In this document: positions 51,277 through 58,705 of the stretch, in pieces | Numbering within the stretch: position 1 is the stretch's first letter | How the letters are laid out: every line of letters starts with the position of its first letter | Assembly: GCF_900119845.1 (NCBI RefSeq) | Contig: NZ_FPKU01000001.1 | Span: 715,528 to 779,527, forward strand | DNA length: 64,000 nt | From: Devosia enhydra | GTDB lineage: Bacteria > Pseudomonadota > Alphaproteobacteria > Rhizobiales > Devosiaceae | Reading direction: 5' to 3' | Notes under the pieces: generated by a model | What the model was told of the DNA's origin: nothing | Databases searched by the model: none | The model's input: the letters and a program-made list of their open reading frames with translations, nothing else | Made by a program: the position numbers and the translations under genes

Positions 51277-52668
51277 ATGCTGGACGAGTTGCGGGCCTTC
51301 CTGGGGCGATTGCGCGGCGCCGGCGAACCGGATCGGGCTGGCGAGGATATCGCCATACCGGCACGGCTTGCCTCCGAGCCGCAACCGGAAGGGGACGAGC
51401 CTCAAACCCAGCGCGTGGAGCAGCCGCAGGATTTCGACCTGCGACTGGCGCAACTGAGCAGCGCCGCGCGCGCGGCCGGTGCCGCGGTTGTCGCCGGCGC
51501 CGTCGAGATGCTCGGGCTCGATGACATTCGCGCTGCCCTAGGCGATCGCTGGCCAGTGCTCGCCGATGCGATCATGGCGAGCGCCGATCACGAGCTCTCC
51601 CAGGCGCTGCGCCCAGCGGATTTCTACCGGCGCAATGGCGATGTCGGGTTCATCGTCTGCTTCGCTGATCTGGGCGTGACGGAGGCGCGCGCGGCCGGTG
51701 AGGATATTTCCCAGCGCATCCGTGCCGCCATCCTGCGCGATTTTCCCGAGCTTGCAACAGCCCTCAAGGTCGAACCGTTCATCGCCGAGGTTTCCCCCGA
51801 GAGACTGGCGCGGGGTTCCGCGACGAGCCTGATCGAGGCGCTGCACGGGTCGCTCGGCGACATGCGTCACGAAGCCCAGCAGGTCGCCAAGCGCTACCGC
51901 GCCTCGCTGGTCACCAATTTCAACCTGATCTTCGTGCCTGCCATCCATGCCCGCAGCCGCGTGACGATCTACAATCGCGCCGTGCTCGAAACGACGGCCG
52001 GATGCGCGACGCTCGAGCAGTTCCAGGCCCTCGCCGATGCCAAGCAGGTCACCCAGACCCTGGCCGAACTCGATTATATCGTGTTCACCAAGGCCCTGAC
52101 GGCGCTGCACAAGGCTCTCAAGAGCCGTCGCGGCGTGATCGTGCTGATCCCGGTGAACTATTCGACGCTGGCGGTGCGGGCGACGCAGGATGAGTATGTG
52201 CGCCTGCTCGACATGCTGCCCCCGGCCTATCAGCGCCTCGTGGGCCTCGAGATTTCCGGCGTGCCGGCCACTGCGACCAAGGCTCATCTCACCACCATCG
52301 TGGAGCGCCTGCGCCCGCATGTGAAGTGGCTGGCAGTGGATGTGCAGAGCCTCGAAGCGCGCGGCGCGCTGCTTGGCATCGACGGCATCTGGGCCTTGTC
52401 CTGCAATCTGGCGGGGGCGAACAGCGCCGATCCGCGATTGCTGCCGCGCCTGCGCGAATTCGTCTCGACGGCCAATGCGTCGCGGCTCAGCACCCTCGCG
52501 CATGGCGCCAACTCCATCGGCGCCGCCCTTGCTGCCTGCGATGCCGGCTTCACCTGCGTCGATGGCCCGGCCGTGCACGCAGGGTCCGATGTGCCGCGCG
52601 TGGCGGCAGTATCGCCGCCGCAACTGCGCGCCGCCGCCGGCACGACCCGCGCGGCCCGCCGATGGTAA
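51277..52668 (+). CDS. protein with a degenerate EAL-like domain
   Basis: 463 aa, from ATG 51277 with CAGGAGGGG in front; longer in-frame extensions overlap the upstream EAL gene. Residues about 190-430 follow the EAL order in ruined form: LIFVPAIHARSR (for the QP-I region), VIVLIPVNYSTLAV (for NLS), LVGLEISGVPA (for LEITE), LAVDVQSLEARGALLGI (for DDFG), STLAHGANSIG (for AEGVE) and DAGFTCVDGPAVH (for QGY). The catalytic Glu, Asp, Lys and Gln are lost, so no phosphodiesterase activity is expected. An earlier stretch (RNGDVGFIVCFADLG) vaguely recalls a GGDEF remnant. It may be a nucleotide or protein-binding effector. Confidence 0.75.
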   Translation: MLDELRAFLGRLRGAGEPDRAGEDIAIPARLASEPQPEGDEPQTQRVEQPQDFDLRLAQLSSAARAAGAAVVAGAVEMLGLDDIRAALGDRWPVLADAIMASADHELSQALRPADFYRRNGDVGFIVCFADLGVTEARAAGEDISQRIRAAILRDFPELATALKVEPFIAEVSPERLARGSATSLIEALHGSLGDMRHEAQQVAKRYRASLVTNFNLIFVPAIHARSRVTIYNRAVLETTAGCATLEQFQALADAKQVTQTLAELDYIVFTKALTALHKALKSRRGVIVLIPVNYSTLAVRATQDEYVRLLDMLPPAYQRLVGLEISGVPATATKAHLTTIVERLRPHVKWLAVDVQSLEARGALLGIDGIWALSCNLAGANSADPRLLPRLREFVSTANASRLSTLAHGANSIGAALAACDAGFTCVDGPAVHAGSDVPRVAAVSPPQLRAAAGTTRAARRW

Positions 52669-52715
52669 CGCCCGCAATGCCGACATTTTTGCCGTCTTCT
52701 TCAGGAGAGATCCCC

Positions 52716-53885
52716 GTGTACGACACCGTCTCCGACCGGCTGGTACTGATCGAATCGCGGCCCGGTTCGCTGGCGGTGGTGGGCGAACGGGCCAACCCGC
52801 TTGGGCTGGACTGGCTGGGCATGGAGGCCGGCGACCTGGCGTCTCTTGCGCGCGTGGCGCCCAGCCACATCGCTGTCGACATCGATGGCGGCGATCCCGA
52901 GACCGTCCTTCAGTCCGTGGCGCAGGCCGCATCGGCCGCGATGGTCATGCTGGTAGGAAAATGCGATCCGGAGCGCGCCGACCGGCTCGAGCGTCTGGCC
53001 TTTGAATTGGGGCTGGCCGTCATCGGGGGCTGCGTCGCGCGAACCGATGTTGACGCGATCGACGGGTTCCTGTCGTTGCAGGGCATGCCGCCCGCCGCTG
53101 CCGAAGCGGGGCTCGCGCCAGGGTCCGGCCTCAGTTTGCGGGATGTGGACCTCGCCGCTGCCCTCACCGATGGCCAGCTCTTCATCGTGCTGCATCCGCG
53201 CATCGGGTGCTGCGATGGGCGTCTCGATGGCTTCGAAGCTCTCCTGCGCTGGCATCATCCCGAACTGGGGGCTTTGAGCGCGGCGCAGTTCATCGAACAG
53301 GCCGAGCGACTGGGCTTGCAGGAATCGGTCACCGACTTCGTGCTGGGGGAAAGCCTGGGCTGGCTTGCCCGTTCGCGCGCCGCCGGCGCCACCATGTCCG
53401 TCAATCTCTCGATGGGGTCGCTGGCCGAGCCCGATCTCTGCGAGCGCGTGCTGCATCACTGCGATCGCCATGAGGTGTCGCCGAGCCGCCTTACGCTCGA
53501 AGTACAGGCGCAACCCGGTCACCTCGGAGAAGCCTCGCTCGCCGCCATGGCGCGCATGCGCTCGCATGGCGTGCGGTTCGCACTCGATGATTTCGATGTT
53601 TCGGAGATGAGCCTGGGGCAGCTCGTCCGGCTGCCCATCGACGACGTGAAGCTTGATCGTCAGACCATCGGGGCGGCTACGGGCAGCGAGGAGACGCGCC
53701 GGCTGATCGTCGCGACCGTCGCTGCGGCACGCGCCCTCGGCCTGCGTACGGTTGCCGAAGGCGTCGAAACGCTCGAAACTTTGACGCTCCTGCGGTCCGC
53801 AGGCTGCGATCTGGCGCAGGGCTATTTCATTTCGCGGCCGATGCTGCCCCCGGCTGCCCTTGCCTGGATGGGCGCTGCGGCCTGA
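52716..53885 (+). CDS. EAL-domain protein with altered loop 6
   Basis: About 389 aa from GTG 52716, which has AGGAG (52703-52707) eight bases upstream. ATG at 52662 (overlapping the previous stop) and 52677 give longer forms without a clear ribosome-binding site. An N-terminal receiver-like alpha/beta region without clear phospho-acceptor motifs (about 15-130) is followed by an EAL domain (about 145-385). FEALLRWHHPE, MSVNLSMGSL, LEVQAQ, LDDFDVSEMS, DVKLDRQTI, VAEGVETLE and AQGYFISRP are seen. The EAL, Asn, Asp-Asp, Lys, Glu and Gln are kept, but the second Glu of ExxE and the loop-6 Gly-Tyr-Ser segment are changed, so activity may be reduced or conditional. Confidence 0.85.
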   Translation: MYDTVSDRLVLIESRPGSLAVVGERANPLGLDWLGMEAGDLASLARVAPSHIAVDIDGGDPETVLQSVAQAASAAMVMLVGKCDPERADRLERLAFELGLAVIGGCVARTDVDAIDGFLSLQGMPPAAAEAGLAPGSGLSLRDVDLAAALTDGQLFIVLHPRIGCCDGRLDGFEALLRWHHPELGALSAAQFIEQAERLGLQESVTDFVLGESLGWLARSRAAGATMSVNLSMGSLAEPDLCERVLHHCDRHEVSPSRLTLEVQAQPGHLGEASLAAMARMRSHGVRFALDDFDVSEMSLGQLVRLPIDDVKLDRQTIGAATGSEETRRLIVATVAAARALGLRTVAEGVETLETLTLLRSAGCDLAQGYFISRPMLPPAALAWMGAAA

Positions 53886-53974
53886 TGTAGCGGCAGAGCA
53901 CGTGGGCAATGATGGCGGGATGGTAAACTTCCCGTTACGCTTCTCGGCGCTACGGATTGCTCCGGCGCGCAGAC

Positions 53975-56464
53975 ATGATTCGCAAGTCGGTTGATCCAGA
54001 GGATAACGACGAGATGGGCGGCACAGGCGTCGACCTCCCATTTGATGGCAAGAGCCTGCAACTGCTGTCGCAAGCCGTCGCGCGACTGAAGGATATGGTC
54101 GTCATCACTGAGGCGCCCACCCAAGAGGGGGAGGGGCCGCGGATTGTCTTCGTGAACCCCGCCTTCACCCGCATCATGGGTTACGCGCCCGAAGACGTCA
54201 TTGGCCGCACCCCGCGCTTCATGCAGGGTGGGCGCACGCAGCGCAGCGAGCTCGATCGTATTCGCAGGGCTCTGGAGGCCGGCGAGCCGGTGACGGCACA
54301 GGTCATCAACTACACGCGCGCGGGAAGCGAAGTCTGGTTGGACCTCGATATCTCGCCCATCATCGGTGAGAACGGCCGGCCGACGCACTGGATCGCCATC
54401 GAGCGCGACATCACCCTGCGCAAGGTCCGTGAGTTGGCGCACGCCACCGAGAGCGCCGTGATCGATATGGTCGCCGCGGGCGCCGGGCTTCAGCCGATCC
54501 TCGAAAAGATCACCCGTGCGATCGACAGCCTCTCGCCAAAGGGGCGCTCCTCGATCCTGCTGCTCAATGATGGCGAACGCTATCTGAGCGTCGGCGCGGC
54601 ACCGAACCTGCCGCAAACTTTCAGCGCCGCCATCGACGGGCTCCCCATCGGACCGGTTGCCGGATCCTGCGGCACGGCCATGCATCGCAAATCGCGGGTC
54701 ATCGCCACGGATATCGCGACGGACCCTCTCTGGGTGCCTTATCGACGCCTGGCGCTCGACCATGGGCTGCATGCCTGCAGGTCCGATCCGATCTTCGGGC
54801 GCAATGGCCGGGTGATCGGCAGTCTCGCGGTTTACTACCCCGATGCGCGCGAGCCCGACCCCATAGATCTGGCGCTGATCGAACGGCTGGGTCGCGTCGC
54901 CGGCAATGCGATCGAGCGCATTACTCAGGACCTGGCCCTTCGCGACAGCGAGGAACGGTTCCGGATGGTGGCGCGGGTCGCCGCCGATGTGGTGTGGGAC
55001 TGGGACATCGCGCGCGGCCGTCTCTGGTTCGGCGAGGGGCTGTCGAGCCATTTCGGCTATGAGCCCGCAGAGCCCGAACTCGGCATCGAATCGTGGCTTC
55101 TGCGCATCCATCCGGACGACAGGGAGCGGGTCGATGCCGACCTGCGGGCGTTTGTTGCGTCCAAGCGCTCGTCGTGGATCGGCGAATATCGCCTCATCAG
55201 GGCCGATGGATCGGTTGCCCAGGTTCGCGATCGTGGAGCCGTGGTCCGTGATGCGCGCGGACTTGCGACGCGCATGGTCGGCAGCATGGTGGACATCACC
55301 AACGAGCAGGCGCTGCAGGAGGCGGTGCTGCGCTCGCAGCGCATGGAGGCGATGGGGCAGCTCACCGGCGGCATCGCCCATGATTTCAACAATCTGCTGA
55401 CCGTCATTCTCGGCAATGCCGAAATGCTCGGTGAGGCTTTGGCCGATGACCCGCAGCTGGGTGCGCTGGCCGGCATCACGCGCATGGCGGCCGAGCGCGG
55501 CGCGGAACTGACGGGAAGCCTGTTGGCCTTTGCGCGAAAGCAGGCGCTCGACCCCAAGCCCACGGATGTCAATCGGCTGGTCTCAGGACTCGACGGGCTA
55601 CTGCGGCGCACGCTGGGCGAACATGTCGAGATCGAGATCGTTCGCGGTGGCGGCCTGTGGGCGGCGATGGTGGATGGGCCGCAACTGGAAAGTGCAATCC
55701 TCAATCTCTGCATCAACGCGCGTGACGCCATGCCCGATGGCGGACTGCTGACCATCGAACTGGCCAATGCCCATCTCGACGATGCCTATGCAGCCATGCA
55801 CGACGAGGTGTCGCCCGGCCAGTATGTGCTGATCGCCGTGTCCGATACCGGTGTGGGAATGCCAGCCAAAATCGCCGAGCGGGCGTTCGATCCGTTCTTC
55901 ACAACCAAGGAGATGGGCCGGGGCAGCGGGCTGGGGCTCAGCATGGTGCATGGCTTCGTCAAGCAGTCGCGTGGCCATGTGAAGATCTATTCCGAGGTCG
56001 GAGAGGGCACGAGCGTAAAGCTCTACCTGCCGCGCGCCCATCGCGGGGCAACGGGGCTCGAGGCGCCGAGCCCGCCTGCGCGGTCCGTGCGAGGGTCGGG
56101 CCGCATCCTGCTGGTCGAGGATGACAGCCTCGTCCGCGAGCATGTCTGCGACCAGTTGAGCGGGCTCGGTTACGAGGTCACCAGCGTCGCCAATGCGCGC
56201 GCGGCGCTCGACCTCTTTCAACAGGGCGCGACCTTCGACCTGCTGTTCACCGATGTGGTGATGCCCGGGGGCATGAGCGGCAGGCAGCTGGCCGAAGCGG
56301 TACAGCAGATCCATCCGGACCTGCCTGTTCTGTTCACCTCCGGCTATACCGAGAACGCCATCGTCCATCAGGGCCGTCTCGATCCCGGCGTTCACCTTCT
56401 GCAAAAGCCCTATCGCCGTGCCGATCTGGCCGCCAAGGTCAAGCAGGTCATGGAGCAGGGCTAG
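53975..56464 (+). CDS. soluble hybrid histidine kinase (LOV-like PAS, GAF, PAS, HisKA, HATPase, REC)
   Basis: 829 aa, no membrane helix. The N-terminal PAS (about 35-150) has LOV-like wording (FVNPAFTRIMGY, VIGRTPRFMQGG) but Pro in place of the photoreactive Cys. A GAF domain (about 165-315; GSCGTAMHRKSRVIATDI) and a second PAS (about 330-450; VVWDWDIARGRLWFGEGL) follow. HisKA has GGIAHDFNNLLT. The ATPase domain has LNLCINARDAMPDGG, VSDTGVGM, FDPFFTTK and GSGLGLSM. The C-terminal receiver (about 710-825) has ILLVEDDSLVRE, phospho-Asp in LLFTDVVMPGG and Lys in QKPYRRAD. Its catalytic half is closely related to that of the kinase at 47-50 kb. Start ATG 53975; ATG 54014 is an alternative. Confidence 0.9.
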   Translation: MIRKSVDPEDNDEMGGTGVDLPFDGKSLQLLSQAVARLKDMVVITEAPTQEGEGPRIVFVNPAFTRIMGYAPEDVIGRTPRFMQGGRTQRSELDRIRRALEAGEPVTAQVINYTRAGSEVWLDLDISPIIGENGRPTHWIAIERDITLRKVRELAHATESAVIDMVAAGAGLQPILEKITRAIDSLSPKGRSSILLLNDGERYLSVGAAPNLPQTFSAAIDGLPIGPVAGSCGTAMHRKSRVIATDIATDPLWVPYRRLALDHGLHACRSDPIFGRNGRVIGSLAVYYPDAREPDPIDLALIERLGRVAGNAIERITQDLALRDSEERFRMVARVAADVVWDWDIARGRLWFGEGLSSHFGYEPAEPELGIESWLLRIHPDDRERVDADLRAFVASKRSSWIGEYRLIRADGSVAQVRDRGAVVRDARGLATRMVGSMVDITNEQALQEAVLRSQRMEAMGQLTGGIAHDFNNLLTVILGNAEMLGEALADDPQLGALAGITRMAAERGAELTGSLLAFARKQALDPKPTDVNRLVSGLDGLLRRTLGEHVEIEIVRGGGLWAAMVDGPQLESAILNLCINARDAMPDGGLLTIELANAHLDDAYAAMHDEVSPGQYVLIAVSDTGVGMPAKIAERAFDPFFTTKEMGRGSGLGLSMVHGFVKQSRGHVKIYSEVGEGTSVKLYLPRAHRGATGLEAPSPPARSVRGSGRILLVEDDSLVREHVCDQLSGLGYEVTSVANARAALDLFQQGATFDLLFTDVVMPGGMSGRQLAEAVQQIHPDLPVLFTSGYTENAIVHQGRLDPGVHLLQKPYRRADLAAKVKQVMEQG

Positions 56465-56659
56465 GCCCGACCGGTTCCGCAGCGTCTTTGCCCTCAACCG
56501 AGCCAGTCGATCCGCGGCGACGGTGTGCTTTTACCGCGCTCGGCCCCCATGGAACGAATGCTGTGTCGCCCGGTTAACAATGCCTTGAGATAGGCAGTAA
56601 AGGACCTTGCCTGCATGCGTGGCATTGTGGCAACACTGCCGGCGCGACAGGGGGATATC

Positions 56660-58084
56660 GTGAGCGACAAGCTCAAATTTGGCACCAGCGGCCTGCGAGG
56701 GCTCGCGGGCGAGCTGCTCGACGGCTCGGCCCAGAGATACACGGCAGCATTCCTGCTCTATCTGCGCGAAGTCGGCAAGGTCGGCTCGGGTGAGGTGTTC
56801 ATCGCGCGCGATCTGCGCGCCAGCAGTCCCGCCATCGCCGCCGATGTCGCCGCAGCGATCGCGGGCGTTGGCTTGACGCCGGTGGACATCGGTACGTTGC
56901 CGACACCGGCGCTGGCACTGCATGCCATGGCCAATGATGCGCCCTCAATAATGATCACCGGCAGCCATATCCCGGCGGATCGTAACGGGCTGAAATTCTA
57001 TACCCCGCGCGGTGAGATCACCAAGGCCGACGAGGCAGGCATCCTTGCCGCGCTGCCCAAGGCCGGCGGGCCCTTTCCGCCCGCCATACCGCGCGATGCC
57101 TTTGCCCAGGCCGGCGATCGTTACAGGCGGCGCTATCTCGGATTGCTGCCGCCGGGTCTGCTCAATGGCTGGCGCATCGGCGTCTTCGAGCACTCGTCAG
57201 TCGCCCGCGATATCCTGGTGTCGCTGCTCACCCGAGCCGGTGCCGAGGTTTTGCGGCTGGGCAGGGCCGAGAGCTTTGTGGCCGTGGACACCGAGGCCAC
57301 CCAGGATCCCCTGTTCAGTGCTCGTCAGCGCTGGATCGATTCCTACCGGCTCGACGGCATCGTCTCCACCGATGGCGATGCCGATCGGCCTCTGGTCATC
57401 GATGGCAAGGGCGGCTTCCTACGCGGCGATCTGCTCGGCCTGCTGACGGCGCGGCTCGTTGGCGCCCAATCCATCGTCACCCCCGTGACATCGAATTCGG
57501 CAATCGAAACCAAGGGCGGCGTTGCCAATGTCCGCCGCACCCGGGTGGGTTCGCCCTATGTGATCACGGGCATGGAGGGTGCACGTGCCGGCAGCGAGGG
57601 CGTCATCGTCGGCTTCGAGGCCAATGGAGGAGTGCTGCTGGGCGACACGGTGACCGTCAATGGCGTGACGCTGGCCGCTCTTCCCACCCGCGACGCGGTT
57701 CTGCCAATCCTGGCGGCCTTGAGCATTGCGGCGCAAAGCCGGTGCGGGCTTGCCGATCTCACCGATGCCGTCGGCCTCAGCCATGCGCTGAGCGACAGGA
57801 TCCAGGACGTCAATATCGATAAGGCCGCGGAGTTCGTCCGTCGCCTCACCAAGGAAACGAGCTACGCCGCCGCCTATTTCGTCGGCGCGGGAAAGCCGGT
57901 CGGTCTCTCGAGCATCGATGGACCGCGGTTCCGGCTCTCGGGCGGCGAGATCGTGCATTATCGCCCCTCCGGCAACGCGCCGGAGCTGCGATGCTATGTC
58001 GAAGCCAAGACACCGGAGCGTGCCCGGACTTTGCTTGACTGGGGCCTCAAGGCCGCGGCCGAAGCGGTCGGCGGCACGCGCTGA
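56660..58084 (+). CDS. phosphohexomutase (phosphomannomutase/phosphoglucomutase family)
   Basis: 474 aa from GTG 56660, chosen because GGGGGAT stands just upstream and the protein then starts MSDKLKFGTSGLRG like the family; ATG 56615 would add 15 unlike residues. Four-domain alpha-D-phosphohexomutase: phosphoserine loop in IMITGSHIPADRNGLKF (about 99-115), metal loop STDGDADRPLV (about 237-247), sugar-binding loop GFEANGG (about 317-323) and phosphate-binding loop HYRPSGNAPELR (about 433-444). The last two suit phosphomannomutases. It probably supplies mannose-1-P or glucose-1-P for surface polysaccharides. No partner gene is adjacent. Confidence 0.9.
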   Translation: MSDKLKFGTSGLRGLAGELLDGSAQRYTAAFLLYLREVGKVGSGEVFIARDLRASSPAIAADVAAAIAGVGLTPVDIGTLPTPALALHAMANDAPSIMITGSHIPADRNGLKFYTPRGEITKADEAGILAALPKAGGPFPPAIPRDAFAQAGDRYRRRYLGLLPPGLLNGWRIGVFEHSSVARDILVSLLTRAGAEVLRLGRAESFVAVDTEATQDPLFSARQRWIDSYRLDGIVSTDGDADRPLVIDGKGGFLRGDLLGLLTARLVGAQSIVTPVTSNSAIETKGGVANVRRTRVGSPYVITGMEGARAGSEGVIVGFEANGGVLLGDTVTVNGVTLAALPTRDAVLPILAALSIAAQSRCGLADLTDAVGLSHALSDRIQDVNIDKAAEFVRRLTKETSYAAAYFVGAGKPVGLSSIDGPRFRLSGGEIVHYRPSGNAPELRCYVEAKTPERARTLLDWGLKAAAEAVGGTR

Positions 58085-58098
58085 AGCCTCCTCGTCGC

Positions 58099-58308
58099 TC
58101 AGACGGGCTCGGGGGTGTAACCGGCGTCCGTGATGGCCGTCCGGGCGATCCTTGCGTCGCCTGACACGCTGACGATGTGGTGTTCGAGGTCGATGTCCAC
58201 CGCAGCGTCGGGCAGGGCCTTGGCAAGAGCATTGCGTACGGTGCCGACGCAGTGGCCGCAGGTCATGTCGTTGACCTGAAAGCGGGCAGGGGCCTGTTCA
58301 GTGGCCAT
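58099..58308 (-). CDS. copZ: copper chaperone with heavy-metal-associated domain (CopZ-like)
   Basis: 69 aa. Single HMA domain with the Cu(I)-binding motif NDMTCGHC (residues about 13-20), then VRNALAKALPDAAVDIDLEHHIVSV and ITDAGYTPEPV, the normal ferredoxin-like fold. It starts at ATG 58308 inside the end of cueR (11-bp overlap); the longer frame upstream is out of character. As the third gene after copA and cueR it should shuttle Cu(I) in the cytoplasm to the CopA pump. Confidence 0.92.
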   Translation of the reverse strand: MATEQAPARFQVNDMTCGHCVGTVRNALAKALPDAAVDIDLEHHIVSVSGDARIARTAITDAGYTPEPV

Positions 58309-58705
58309 GATGGTCTCTTTGGTTGGCGAGGTCATTGAGGATCGGACAGTCCGGACGATCATCGCCCGAACAGCAATGCACCAGGTGGCGCAGGGTATCG
58401 GTCATCGCCTGCATCTCGGCGATGCGCTTTTCGAGATCGGCAACATGCTGCACGGCGATGGCTCTGACATCGGCGCTGGATCGGGTGCGATCCTGCCAGA
58501 GTGCCAGCAAAGCCTCGGTCTCCGGCATGGAAAAGCCGAGGTCGCGCGCGCGCCGGATGAAGCGCAGCCGATGCACGTCCTCCGTGCTGTAGACGCGGTA
58601 GTTGTTGCCGGTGCGCAGCGGCGCGCGGATGAGCCCGATGGACTCGTAATAGCGGATCATCTTGGCGCTGACACCCGATGCGCGAGAGGCTTCGCCGATA
58701 TTCAT
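58298..58705 (-). CDS. cueR: MerR-family copper-responsive activator (CueR-like)
   Basis: 135 aa. An N-terminal winged helix (MNIGEASRASGVSAKMIRYYESIGLI) is followed by a dimerisation coiled coil (about 80-108) and a C-terminal metal loop HCCSGDDRPDCPIL. The two Cys about eight residues apart correspond to the Cu(I) ligands Cys112/Cys120 of E. coli CueR. It should activate the promoter in front of copA by untwisting its 19-bp spacer. ATG overlaps the copA stop by four bases, so activator and pump are made together, giving feedback. Confidence 0.93.
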   Translation of the reverse strand: MNIGEASRASGVSAKMIRYYESIGLIRAPLRTGNNYRVYSTEDVHRLRFIRRARDLGFSMPETEALLALWQDRTRSSADVRAIAVQHVADLEKRIAEMQAMTDTLRHLVHCCSGDDRPDCPILNDLANQRDHHGH

